Below are positions 12,003-23,504 of a DNA stretch of 64,000 bases, piece by piece (the stretch's first letter is position 1; each line of letters starts with the position of its first letter). The DNA is from Rosellinia necatrix (taxonomy: Eukaryota > Ascomycota > Sordariomycetes > Xylariales > Xylariaceae). The notes beneath the pieces were generated by a model. It was given only the letters and a program-made list of their open reading frames with translations. It had not been told where the DNA came from and did no database searches. The DNA lies in the NCBI GenBank assembly GCA_021209875.1, contig JAGYVD010000003.1, positions 62,001 through 126,000 on the forward strand, read 5' to 3'. The translations under genes and the position numbers were made by a program.

Positions 12003-13137
12003 CTATTCGGCCTTCTTGTTCTTCATGGCCTTGAGCTTCCTGTCACGACGACGCTTGGCAGCCTCGGGGCCAGACTCGGTGTCTAGCATGTAGTCCCACC
12101 AGCGGAAGCTTGAAGCGTAGTTGCCGATGAAACGCTCATGGTGGGTGTCGTGGTGGTCAGCTCCAGCCCAGAAGGGGATGAAATGTCGCAGACTCCAGGG
12201 GAAATCATAGCCGCTGTGAGCATCAATGGCTTGGAACAGTCGCCCAACGATCCAGATGTACATGGTGATGAGATGCAGATCATGAGTCAGCGAAACCCAG
12301 ATGATAGGGGATCCCACTGTTCCAAACGCGAGGAGCATGACCTCAATCGGTGAAGCGTACTCGGCAGCAAGACCGAAAGGAGCTGAGTAAGTGTGGTGAA
12401 GCTTGTGGATCATCTTGTAAAGAGGACCGTAATGCAGGGCGCGATGAAACCAGTAATGCCAGGCATCTTCCATGACGAAGAAAATGGCGATTTGGAAGGC
12501 CATCTTGCCGAGCGAGGGAAAGGAGACGCCAAATTCCATGCCGAAATAGGTGGCGATAGGGTGGAACAACCAGATTTGAGGAAGCTCGACAGTAAAGTGG
12601 CTAAGGAGGACAAGGCTAGCGCATTCCCACTGCTCCTTGAAGGTAGGTATTTTTTGCTATAGTGAGTGTTAGCTCATCATAGCTTCTTTCAGTCTCTGGT
12701 AATATCGGCGGGTTCAACGTACGTTTTGGATCTTGTATTTGTTGAAGTAAGGGATTCGGTCGATCATCATCCAAGGAAGGCATCTACCGAAATAGATGGC
12801 CTCATGCAGCACGAAGCTCATGATGCCGGTCGCAAGCGTGTCGTTTTGCATCCATAGATACCATGCCTGCCCACTGTTAGCCACCGCGAACCCCGGCAGT
12901 CAGGGGTTGAGAGGGAATACGAACAGCCCAGAGGCGTTCAGCGATGTTGAGCTGGACATTGTACTTGGACACTTCCTCGAAGACGTTGGTGAAGGTATCA
13001 GGCTGGCTGAAGGCGCCCACGAGGGTCGAGTTTCTACCAAAACACCCGCGTCAGATAAACAATGCTCACGCGGCAACGAGGAATTTCGAGATGGAGATAG
13101 GAGTAGCTCGGGCAGGGGTGTCTTACAGTGTCGCCAT
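12003..13137 (-). CDS. ERG25: C-4 methylsterol oxidase (ERG25 type)
   Basis: Four exons, read 13137-13127, 13033-12925, 12866-12723 and 12656-12003, join in frame to 305 residues, the usual Erg25 length. The enzyme is a di-iron ER membrane oxygenase that oxidises the C-4 methyl groups of sterol intermediates in ergosterol synthesis. The fatty acid hydroxylase histidine boxes are visible: HRALH near 159-163, HKLHH near 172-176 and HHDTHH near 256-261. Long hydrophobic stretches lie between them. The protein ends in KKAE, a C-terminal dilysine of the KKxx type that fits ER retrieval. The first coding exon is only 11 nt. The second intron uses a weak gttcgt donor, chosen because it restores the ERLWA-AWYLW join. 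The gene is divergent from NCA2. Confidence 0.95.
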
Positions 13138-14167
13138 GGCGTGTCTCTTCTCCTCTTGACGCGACAGATGAATTTTGGATGCACCAAGGGCAAGAGGGTG
13201 GATGAGTGTTGGTTAGGGTAGTGGATGGTCCCTGTAAAGGATGAGAGGGAGAGGGATTCGAGAGATATTTTATGATTCTTCAAGGAATACTGAGAAAGCA
13301 GAAAGTCGGTCGCCAGTAGACGTGATAGGGAGACGATTAGGTGATTTGCCATGCACGTCCTTGTCAGGCCCCAGTTAGAGCTCAACAAAGGGCCAATCAG
13401 CAGAGATGCTGCCACAATGAGACCACTGGATCTCTGACATTCCGATGGAAGGAACGTGGGGCAAATCGAGCTGTGGCCAATCTTATCGCGTTCGTATTCG
13501 GGTCTATGGCAGCTGGGTACCTAGAGTGGATTGGAATCCGTCCCCATATATTCTAGCAAAACGCGAGATGCATAAGAAGATCGCATTTCCAGGTGGACGG
13601 GACGTGGAAAAATGATGTACCGAGAAAGTGCTAATACGGCACTTACCATAATACCCACCTAGACTTAAGTACCTATGTACCTGCTATCTACCCAGTAGTG
13701 TGCATATACCTGGCTTGTCAATATAGTGATCTTTAAGGCATGGTCATAGCTCCTTACCCGACCCTTTCCATGACCTCATAGCTTGGGCACTTGTTTCCCT
13801 TCAATTTTGTGTGGTTCCAAAAATTGAAGTAAATATCGAACGATTGTCGACACATGTCCCACTTGTGAGCAGCCCTGCACCGGGAAGCGTCAGTGCCGTC
13901 CAACGCTATCATCTCACCTGATTCACCGAGACTAGCGGCGGCAATTTTACGTGTGAGCGTCGGCTGCGCCAGCTCGGATAACTAACTAGTGGTGACCCAA
14001 CAAACATCATCGGGCTCTGGAAGCCACTGCGGCTCCTCCTCCTCCTGGGAGTGGCATGATCGGGAAAGGGGAATGACAGCCTGCACGTACGCTCTTGGGC
14101 CTCGATCCATACCGCCATTTGCCCCGATTACCTCGAGCTGAATATCGCCCCATCCGTGGAAGCGAAT
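13138..14167. promoter_or_regulatory. Bidirectional ERG25/NCA2 promoter region
   Basis: About 1.03 kb separates the divergent start codons. Two CCAAT boxes on the plus strand (13393-13397 and 13477-13481) lie roughly 260 and 340 nt upstream of the ERG25 start. The second is followed at once by TTATC, a GATA site in reverse. CCAAT-binding complexes act on sterol genes in other fungi; their use here is inference. Confidence 0.4.
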
Positions 14168-16296
14168 ATGTCGGTGTTAGCAGAGTAAGTTGACACATCT
14201 TGGCACTAGCAATCTACCCATCTACTACCTGGGGTAGCTTAGGCCCTCGCCACCACCACACACCCCGGATACCACATGCCCTAGTTCTGCTAACCCGTCT
14301 CCTCCCACAAAGCCAGGTTCGCCGGCTAGATGCCCACCTGGATAGCATCATCTATGCCACCATAACGAGTCCCCAGGCGCAACCGACGAACGAGGCCGCC
14401 GCACGGCTAAACACGGTGCTACACACGCCTCGGGTCAAGGATTTGCTGAGAATCATAAAGGCGCTATCGACTACCACCGGTTCCCAGGCCGTCCTTCCAC
14501 CCTCCCAGCTTCAATTGTTCCTCACACAGTCCAACCTCCTTTCCGACCGGCCAGACGAGAAGCTACAATTGAGTCAATATGAATCGGAACTCGAGTGGCT
14601 CCTGGTCAGCAAGGCCGCTATCCAGACCTATGGTGTTGTCGTGGACATGCTTTTGGACCAGATCGTGCCTTTAAGTGACCACATATGGTACTGGGACCAT
14701 GTCATATCGTCTCCTCTGTCTACCACCATTTACATGATTCAGGTCGGTCCTGCCAGGCTTGGGGCATGGATTCTAGAAGTGTATAACGATAGTAGGGCTC
14801 GACTGCGCCGGTACACTGGCGGTGGTGCAAATGTCGAGCCAGACGTAGCACCCGCCGGCGCGGTTGCATCTAGCTTGGCACCACAGTGGCGAAGATTCTA
14901 TGCCATTGTTAAATCAACAATTCTTGAGAAATCACTTGCCGACGTCCAGCGACGGATGATGTCCCCCGTAGCGTTGTGCCGCGCCGAGGCACGAAGGAAA
15001 CAGGCAAGACTCAAAAGATTACGGGAAATGACGGCCAGCGGCCTTGGCGTCCTCATTGATGAGGGGTTTGCCTTCAGTGGGATTGGGGCTGATGACGGGA
15101 GAAGCGATAGCGAACTTTCTCTGCCTAATAGTCAGGAATGGAAGGGTGTCGTTGAAAGAACCGTCGCGCTTATGGACATGATGCTTCGTGATGTTCTAGA
15201 CCTGGATCTAAGCACTAATCAAATGGAAGACAAGGTTTTCGCCGCTGCAGCTGAGGATAGCCTGTCCGTGCAAGTCGAAGAGGATGACGACCGGAACCGC
15301 CCGGTTGTTGTTGCTAAGCGGCTGCATGCACTATTAGACGACCGGCTGTCGTGGAACGTCACGGCGGCAAGGAGACTTGTTGCAAAGAATGGAAGACCTT
15401 CACGCCTGGTCAGATATTGGCTTCCTGCGACCGCTCTTTTACTTTCGTCAACTACGATTCTACGGATATTTGTCAACAAACGGCAAGCGATCCTGGAATG
15501 GGTCCGAGACCTGGGTGCCACCATCCGCGGCTTTTGGTTCAATTGGGTGGTGGAACCAGCAAGGAAGGTCATAGGGACCATTCGTCACGACGCTAATAGC
15601 GAGATTGCCATCATGAGCCGGGATAGCCTCAAGGCGGACAGAGACAGTCTGGAACGCATGGTAGTGGACTTCGCCCTCGACAAGTCAACTAGAGGTCCAG
15701 CCATATCGGAGACCCAGGTCGCCGAAATCCGGGCCAAGGTTCGAGAGGGAGATGTGACCCCTATACTTCGCGCCTACGAAAAAGACCTGAGGAGCCCACT
15801 GATGGGTACTGTACGCGGGGACCTTGTCCGTACCTTGCTTATACAAGTTCAGAAGACCAAGGTTGACGTCGAAGTTGCGATGAGCGGCATAGATTCTCTG
15901 CTAAGGAGCCAAGAGCTTGTTTTCGGCTTTGTTGGGCTCACTCCCGGAATATTTGTTTCCGCTGGGGTGGCCCGGTACCTACTCGGTGTGTTTGGCGGCC
16001 GGAGAGGATACGCCGAGAAGCATAAGGCGGGTAGATGTTTACGTGTTCTTCGAAACATCGATCGCGTCTTTTCCGAGGCAGCTCCGACACAAACCACCGT
16101 CCTCCCCTACAAGGATCACGGCTTTCTCATATGCGAAGTCCACATTCTACGTCGACTCGCCCATGACCTGCTCCCTGCCGAGATTGAAAAGGACTTTTTG
16201 GAGGATTTGAATGACCTTGCCAATCTCAGAGGTGTTCAGTATCAGCAGCGTGCCCTGGACCGGATACGGTGGGCCTATTCAAAGTGGCTCAAATAA
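14168..16296 (+). CDS. NCA2: Nuclear control of ATPase protein 2 (Nca2) homologue
   Basis: Two exons, 14168-14184 and 14313-16296, give 666 residues. Nca2 is a mitochondrial membrane protein; in yeast it influences expression of the mitochondrially encoded ATP synthase subunits Atp6 and Atp8. Family hallmarks are the N-terminal DQVRRLDAHL segment, the RIIKALSTT segment, and a C-terminal block with a hydrophobic FGFVGLTPGIFVSAGVARYL stretch near residues 541-560. A further hydrophobic segment lies near 370-390. The first exon (17 nt) was found because splicing a 128-nt intron produces the conserved start MSVLADQVRRLDA. The unspliced frame continues upstream only to a TTG and reads as intron. 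The gene shares its promoter with ERG25. Confidence 0.9.
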
Positions 16297-16642
16297 AGAT
16301 GGCAGTGGATTCCTTGGGTTCCGCGACCATGCTACGTTAGACATCCTAGTATAGTAATGACGGAAATGTTAAGAGTCTCAGATGTTGGGTTTTTTTTTTT
16401 TTAGATGCACGTCTTGCGCAGAATGCACCAGCTCTCCTTTGATCACATGGCTCTTTCACATTGAATATGGTTTAGAATCATGGTATTTATTCAGCCCGCC
16501 GAAATCATGGAGATTGGTCTAGGTCGCGAGCCACGAGCCCTTTTCACCCGTGTAGTGTCTTATATAGCGCGCTAGTCGGCCGAATACCGATCCTGCCCGT
16601 GATCACCGACTTCTATATATCTCCACCCGAACATCGCCGGCT
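16297..16642. other. Convergent NCA2/RNase T2 intergenic region
   Basis: Contains an 11-13 nt poly-T run near 16391 and AT-rich sequence consistent with 3' ends. No gene seen. Confidence 0.5.
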
Positions 16643-17984
16643 TTACAACGGCTGCCAGTACAACCGCAGCGAGACGGCCTGCCCCGTGGTGAAAATCAAC
16701 CCCTTGTCCTGGCCACTGGGCGTGGAGGTGGCGTAGAAAGCCGCGGCGCCGTTATAGGTGAGGTACGACCCGTCGTAGCTGAAGCTGCTCGCGGCGACGC
16801 CGGCGGCGCAGCTGATCGAGGCGTCGGCCAGCACGCCGCAGGGGCCCTTGCTCGTCGTGAGCGTGAAGGTGCTGCCGCCGTTGGGGGCCGCGGTGAAGGT
16901 CGCGGGGGTCCCGGAGGCGCGGTACCAGTTGCCGGTGCTGATGACGAACCCGTCGGGCTGTATCTTGACGTAACCCTTCCCGGAGAGCGCGCCGGGCGTG
17001 CCGGTCGGTGTCGCCGTCTTGGTCGTGGTCGCGGTGGTGGTAGTGGAGGTCGGGGCGGTGGCGTACTTGGGCAGGTATTTGATGCCGGTGGACGGGCAGG
17101 TCGAGCCGGAGCCGACGGGCTCGACGGCCTTGAAGGTGCCGCTCTGCACGGAGCCCTGCACGTGGAAGTGGTACCACAGCTCGTTTAGGGCGCCGCTGCT
17201 GCAGCGGATGACGACCTCGTGGCCGTCGTGGCCCGCCGACAGCGCGGCGCGGATGGCGGCAAGCGTGTACGTCTTCGTCGCGGAGGGCACGATGCCTGCG
17301 GCCGCGAGCAGGTCGTAGGTCGGTAGGGTGTTGAAGAGGCTCACGGCGCGCCCGAAGTAGTCGGCGACCTCGTCCGTAGGCTGGTAGTTGGCGTAGCACG
17401 CCGGCTCCAGGGTGCTGATGCACGTGCCGTGCTTCCCGAACTCGTGCTCCCAGAACGACTCGTCGTCACCCTGGTAGTCCTTCCAGTACGTCTGCATCGC
17501 CCGCAGCGTGGCGGGCGCCTTCGCCTGCAGGATCGCCGTGATGTTGGTGTATTGCCGGCCCTGGTCGCAGTACTGCTCGTACGAGCCATCGCAGTTATCG
17601 GGCCTGCGGCGTGGTGTTAGCCCGGGATCCGCGTCTTCCCACGAGATAGGGGATAGGGGATGGGGATAGGGGATAGGGATAGAGGATAGGGATAGGGGAT
17701 AGGGGCGGGAGGAGGGGCGGGGGGAAGTTTACCAGAGTCCGTGAATCGTCCATGAATCTGCCGGTCCCGTGGACGGGTTCGTGTCCCAGAATTGCGTGAG
17801 CAGGATGTCGCCCCCCCGGCGCGTTGAAGCAGCAGAGGTCGCTCACGGCCGTCGTGTTCGAGCAGCTGTAGGGCAGGCTGGAGGAACAAGACACAGACCC
17901 TGACCCTGCAAGACAGGCGGTCGACATGGCAGCAGCCGAGCCGATGGCCAACGCGGCCTCGACCAGCGCAATCTGTGCGAGCAT
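16643..17984 (-). pseudogene. Secreted ribonuclease T2 with apparent frameshift
   Basis: Two exons, 17984-17733 and 17603-16643, encode an RNase T2, an acid endoribonuclease usually secreted or vacuolar. The first exon starts with a signal-peptide-like hydrophobic stretch and a Cys-rich region. Catalytic block CAS I (SWTIHGLW) crosses the intron, and CAS II (WEHEFGKHGTC) is in exon 2. A Ser/Thr linker and a C-terminal domain of about 110 residues follow, as in Rny1-like extended forms. The problem is at a seven-C run (plus strand, 17811-17817), read as G7. The frame before it leads away from CAS I, and one base fewer would align both halves at about 403 residues. Either the copy is broken or the run is a sequencing error. 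Everything else looks intact, including both catalytic histidines and the Cys pattern, so an error is quite possible. Confidence 0.8.
17645..17705. repeat. GGGGATA tandem repeat inside the RNase T2 intron
   Basis: About nine imperfect ggggata/gggata units on the plus strand, opposite to transcription. They fill roughly half of the 129-nt intron (17604-17732). Runs of three or four G at regular spacing could form a G-quadruplex in the non-template strand; this is inferred only from the pattern. Confidence 0.9.
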
Positions 17985-18988
17985 GTTCGATCACGATCCA
18001 CGGGCGAGGCACGGAACGTCAACTATCGTTGGGTAGGAGTCGGTTCCTGCCGGCGATGAGAGAAATGCCATCTCTTTTATACACGTCGAGGGCGCGGAGT
18101 CGCATCGTGCCCTTCTCTCGTCGCTAATCCCTGATCGGGGAGGTGGGAGTGAGCTTAACGGCCCCGTGGTATAGATGATAGGTACCGATGCCGGCCAGCG
18201 AGCTGAGGATGCCCATCGACCAAGACTAGATTCCAGGGTCCTTCCTGGATCTGCAATCCGAGCTTCCTCTTCGGGATATTTCGCTCGGGTCTATTGGCCG
18301 GAATGGTCCACCAGGTCGGGCGCCTCTTTCAGCAGATAGAACACCTAAGACTCTTTGGCCGCGTGGTGGAAGGTCTTGAATTTACCTTGATTGAGTACCA
18401 CTAGTATTTATTAGGTGGCGAATCCTCTCGTGTTTCCTGATGGTTTTTTAGCGACAATGGGAGAAGTCCACGGAATAATTGTTTATTTTTCACTTTCCAG
18501 GTAGTAAGTAAGAAGCTGAAGGCGACTGAACCCAATACTTAAGTAAGTACTTACCTAGGTATGTGCTTACATGCCTTGCTTATCTTCGGGAAGTCAGCAT
18601 AAACAACCACTAAACACTGCCTAGGCAGGTAGGTGGGTACCTAGTAGCTATGCAAGGTACCTAGGTAGGCAGTTAGGTGCAGAAACGGGCTACGGTTACA
18701 GGGCGATTATAGATACAGTGCGCATACAGTCAAGTATATACCTCCCCCACTACCTACCTAGCAGAGCCAAACCCACCTTACCCTTACTTGCCGATAAGAT
18801 CCCCGCCAAATTTTTGAGCCGTGGTGCATGCGGCGCAGTAAAGCTATCGTGTGAGAGTCATCCAAGCAGCCTCAAGCATTCTCACCAACACCCTTCACCA
18901 GTCGTTCCTGCGCCACGTCTCACCACCACTCCCCGAGAAATACTGTTGGCCATTCAGTGCGTAGGATTTCGAGCGGGAATGCGCTGAG
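17985..18988. promoter_or_regulatory. Divergent promoter region of RNase T2 and RPC31
   Basis: About 1 kb between divergent genes. It holds several tacctaggta-type motifs (about 18550-18680) and no coding sequence I can support. Confidence 0.4.
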
Positions 18989-20065
18989 ATGTCCGGCCGA
19001 GGCGGCAGAGGAGGTCGCGGCGGCGGCCGTGGTGGTAGCCGGGGGAAACCAGCGCCACCTGGCATGCCCGGCGGCGACGATCCGAGCCTCATCGTCAACG
19101 ATCAGCCTCAGGAGACATATCCAGTACGGCTCCGCCTTACCTGTATCCGAGCCCAAGTGTCACCCCGCTCTACTCACACGTGGCCAACAGACATTTTACA
19201 AGCCGCTCGTTGCGCCTCATCTCACTCCGGTAGAGGAGCGCGCGGTCGCTTGCTTCATCAAGTTCCGCCGCGCATACCATACCACGCCCCTATACACCCA
19301 CCGTCATATCAACGATGAATTCCGCTCGGCGAAGGACCCTGTGCTTCCTCGGCACGGCCGCCCGCAAATCAACGGGCGCTACGGTGTCAAGAACCGCGCC
19401 ACTATCGACCCCTTCGTCTCGGTACCCATGTACAGCCACCGGTTCGTCGACGACACGCGGACTCTGCCCAAGCTCAGAGATACTCGGCCCTGGGTCAAGG
19501 ATTTGTTCCCGGAGGAGTTGTGGGGGACATTAGATGGTAGGGACACGGGCGGCCCCAAGGGTGGCTTTCAGGCTATGGAAAACGCGAGCCGAGGCACGAC
19601 GAAACGGAGGCTTTACGACATGGAAGACGACGACGACGACGATGAAGTCAACGACCACGACGGCGATGGGTATGGCGGTGATGACGTTCTTGGCTGGGGC
19701 CGGTCGCGGGGGCGTCGGGAGAACGAAACCGAGGAAGAGCGCAAGGCGCGCATTGAAGGGGCAGGGAAGGATGCCGCAGACAACGAGGAGGGCGACGCGG
19801 GCGATCCTGATGACGAAGACGAGGAGGAGATGGAGGTGGAAGATGACGATTACGAGAGCGCTGAGGAGGAGGAAGGTGGCGACTACAACGCCGAAGCGTA
19901 TTTCGACAACGGTGATGATGATGATTTCGGAGATGACGATGGTGTTGGTGAGAGGTAAGGCCCCTTTCCTCTTCATCTGGACATACTGGCGGCGACTGGG
20001 GTCACTCCAGCCTCCATGGCGCGATCGATTGCTAACTCATTCTCTATAGTGCTATGGACTTTTAG
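18989..20065 (+). CDS. RPC31: DNA-directed RNA polymerase III subunit Rpc31 (RPC7)
   Basis: Three exons, 18989-19123, 19191-19954 and 20050-20065, encode 304 residues. Rpc31 is part of the Pol III-specific Rpc82-Rpc34-Rpc31 subcomplex needed for initiation. The family pattern is complete: a Gly/Arg-rich N terminus (about residues 1-20), a central conserved core with LTPVEERAVACFIKFRR, the YHTTPLYT segment and a basic region around 75-130, then a long Asp/Glu-rich tail from about 190 to the end. Splice junctions are GT-AG with phases 0 and 2. The tiny last exon supplies SAMDF and a stop. The 67-nt first intron was chosen because it joins the QETYP and TFYKPL segments typical of the family. Confidence 0.9.
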
Positions 20066-21540
20066 TAATGTGGTTTTGTTCGGAGTAGACTCCCGCGACT
20101 GCATGGAAACAGGCGTTCAGCGGGGTTTGAGGGGGAGTTTTTGACCCCAGGGATAACATAATGGCTATCTACTTATCTTAACAGAAGCCATCTTTGAGAT
20201 ACCCCCCAATGCAAGTCTTCGGGACTAACCTTGAAGCATCTTCTTAAGACCCATGGGCATCCAAATCGGTATCCAATACCATCTCTTTTTTCAATCTCTT
20301 CAGCAATATAGAATGCAATATTTATCTACGGTTCCCCCTCTTTAATCCATATGTCAGTATCTTAGCCCTCTATGTAGCAGTGTCATTCAAGCTACTACAT
20401 ACTAGTATTAGATGAGTTCACTTATATTTATACTACCTATTGGATCGTTCTGGATGTGGTCTTGAACATGTGAGTGGGGCATATGCCTGGGCATGTTTAA
20501 AGGTACCTAAGGTACCTAGGTAGAAGAAAGTGGAGCTAGAAGTATACTACCTACCTAGGTACTTCAAAGTCTAGGCATATCGCCAATATCATTTCGGCTC
20601 ATGTTACTCATTTATCTATTATATTAATCTCGTATGATTTTGGCAGTTGTGACGGGCAGGAGTAAGAGATGCATACCAATACTTGAAGCATGTATGTTTA
20701 TGTACGTAAGTAAGTAGGTAGCGCCAACAAACATAGTGAGTCTGTAGTAGGTACATATACCCTGCCCACCTGATACCTCGAAGCAAAAGAAGCAAAGGTA
20801 CTTAGCCTGTTCGGATTCTAGCACTTGCACTACCTCTACCTCACACTGGGAGAACCCCTCACAACCCCCCTTCAGCTTCCCCAAATCTAGACCCAATCCA
20901 TGTTTCGCTCTGCGCCTGCTGCTCAGTCGGTACTAAGTACCTACCTACAAAGGCAGTGTAACATGCAGCTAGTCCGTGGTAGTGCACAAGCAAAACGTCA
21001 TAGATGCCGCCAAGCTGGTTTACATTTGACTTCCGATTCTTGCTTTGGGATGTTGTCCAATCCTAGGTCTATAATTGATATTTTCAGCTTGTCACATTCA
21101 CCATGAGTCGTGCGTGACAACTCGACCTAACCTAACCTTTCTCGTGGGTTGCCTCCGTACCCCCTCAATCGCAATTCGTTTTCTGCTGTTTCTCAACATC
21201 TCTGCTCAATGCGCTCTGTCTTGTTTCCAACGCAAGTAGGCACTGGCATTGGGATCAAGGTCAACAAGGTCAACAAGGTCAAGGTCAAGGTCAGGATTAA
21301 GATCGGGACTGAGATCCGGGTCAGGCTTCGGATAAGGACGTGAAAATCACGTTCGGATATGGCACGATTCAGCTGGAGTAGGATGATCGGCTGGGACCGT
21401 CATCCGGCCCATAACCATCGCGAGTGGTCCATTCGCGGTTCTCAACGACGACGACGTAAGTGACATCTTGCTTACTAGGCGGGCTACGTGTCTGGCCAGA
21501 ATCTTTGCCCTGTCCATGAACTGATATCCCCCGGTCTCGA
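20066..21540. other. Intergenic region upstream of the TRP channel gene
   Basis: AT-rich 3' sequence of RPC31, tacctaggta-type motifs near 20500-20560, and a ggtcaa repeat at about 21257-21290. An additional short 5' exon of the channel gene may lie in 21100-21500, because a gtaagt donor is visible near 21467, but I cannot define it. Confidence 0.4.
21257..21290. repeat. GGTCAA/caaggt tandem repeat
   Basis: Short units ggtcaa and aaggtcaac repeat about five times in presumed 5' non-coding sequence of the TRP channel gene. Confidence 0.8.
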
Positions 21541-23504
21541 ATGCCAGTTCTCCCATTACACCGAGGCCAGTCGATTCAGTCCGCCATTCCGGCCCCGGAG
21601 GTGACAAAGGTCGCTCTCCGCTTGCGCCATCTCATCCAAGAGTGTGTTCCCTGCGAGCTGGAAGACCAGCAAATCACCCGACCTCACAGCAAAGTTATCA
21701 CCCAGAAGGTCATCAGAGCTGCCAAGGAGGCCGGGGGCACCGAGTATGGAGCATGCGTCGTCTACTGCCTGTTGGTCGCGAAGCGCTGGTTTCGGCACCA
21801 GGCTCTGTGCGAGCTCTGGGATGCCGGCCTGCACGAACTCCGCGCTACCGCTTGTGAGGTCATCGCGAAACAGATGTGAGTTTGATGTCGCTGTCGCTGT
21901 GCTGCAGAATGCGCCCATTGACTTAGAAAACAGCATCGAGACTGAAGATGACATGACCTATATGCTCCATTCCGTCCTACTGAAGCGCTACTCTACCCTT
22001 GTTGACGGAGAGCCTACACCCCCGGTGAACGTCATCGAGCAAGCCGTTGATTTGCACGCTTTGCTTGTTATCGGATCCTCGGGCTATCAGAAATGTCTGA
22101 GCTATCTCTGGAAGGGCTGGCTAGTGCAGGATGAGGATGACCCTGCCAGTTTTGTCGAGTACAAGGAACGCGGCAATCTGGCTTTCTGGCCTCACCTGGA
22201 TCCCGACCGCATGCGCGCTCCCATATATCAAAATGCTTTCCTACTCCTGATATCCATTGTATATCTCGCACTCTACACTGGCGCCATCAACACCATCAAC
22301 CCGACGGGCGATCTTGACTTCGTCGAGATACTCCTCTATATATTCACGTTCGGATTCATCTTCGATGAGCTGACCAAGTTCTACAAGGCTGGCTATCACA
22401 TCCTCGGTTTCTGGAATGCTTTCAACAATACCCTATACTCGCTGTTAATGGTCTCATTAGCTTTGCGCTTTGTCGCCCTGACGCGGCCGGCAGACGATAT
22501 CGATTCTCGTGAGCACTTTAATTCGTTGAGTTATAATTTTCTGGCATTCGCTGCCCCTCTGTTCTGGGGGCGCCTGCTTCTTTACCTCGACTCTTTCCGC
22601 TTTTTCGGAGCTATGTTGGTGGTGTTGAAAGTCATGATGAAGGAGAGTATCATCTTCTTCGCTCTTCTCATCGTCGTCATCGTCGGCTTCCTACAGGCGT
22701 TCATCGGAATGGATTATGCGGACGACATGGCTGGGGAAGATACCCTCTTCATCCTGCAGGCCATGACCAATGCGATTATGCAGAGTCCAGATTTCACCGG
22801 TTTCGAGCGGTTCAGCCCGCCGTTTGGCATTATCCTATACTACCTATTCACCTTTATTGTTATGGTACGTATCGCCCTGCCTCTACTGTTGCTAAGTGCT
22901 TTGGGCGATACCGTTTGTTCATTTCCCAGAGACGCTAACATGGCACTACCAGGTGGTTCTTTTGAACGTGCTTATTGCATTGTATAATAGCGCGTATGAG
23001 GACGTCTACGGCAATTCCGATGACGAATATCTGGCCCTCTTTGCCCAGAGGACAATGCAGTTTGTCCGAGCACCCGATGAGAACGTTTTCATTGCGCCTT
23101 TCAACCTCATCGAGATATTCTTCCTTCTTCTCCCTTTTGAGTGGTGGATGCCCAAGAAGCAGTATGAACGACTGAACGACATTGTCATGGCGATCATCTA
23201 CTCACCACTACTATTCTGTGCGGCCATATTTGAAGTCCGCGTGGCGAAGGACGTGCGCAGGAATAGGAGAAGGGGTGAAGACGATGATGACACCATCGAA
23301 GAATGGGAACAGATGGCAGACGACATCGATTTCGAGGGTGAAGGTTGGGCCAAGAAGGTGGATGAAAGCAAGGCTAATGTTGAGGATGATATTGCTGTCC
23401 TCGAAGTACGACAATTAAGATCCGAGGTCAATGGGTTGAAGGGCCTCCTGGAGAAACTAACTAAGAGTCTCAGCGAGAAGACGCAGGAGGAGAGTCTAAT
23501 GTAA
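21541..23504 (+). CDS. YVC1: TRP-type calcium channel, Yvc1/TrpY family
   Basis: Exons 21541-21875, 21934-22864 and 22953-23504 give 605 residues. Fungal Yvc1 proteins are vacuolar cation channels that release calcium on osmotic or stretch stimuli. The soluble N-terminal half contains IPAPEVTKVALRLR near 16-29 and CEVIAKQ near 104-110. Six hydrophobic segments follow between about residues 220 and 470, with the pore-region motif FIGMDYADD and the MQSPDF segment before the last helix. The last helix crosses the second junction (FIVM/VVLLNVLIALYN). A charged C-terminal tail with a likely coiled coil ends the protein. The 58-nt first intron was set to produce the conserved IIETEDD join. The start is uncertain: only 15 residues precede the conserved domain, shorter than usual, so an upstream exon may be missing. 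Confidence 0.9.

Noticed and set aside
14200..14312. Upstream extension of the NCA2 frame
   Set aside because: It begins at TTG, reads as low-similarity sequence, and a 17-nt exon plus 128-nt intron restores the conserved MSVLADQVRRLDA start.
16752..17423. 223-residue Arg/His-rich minus-strand frame
   Set aside because: Shadow of the GC-rich RNase T2 exon in another frame; the composition is typical of an antiframe.
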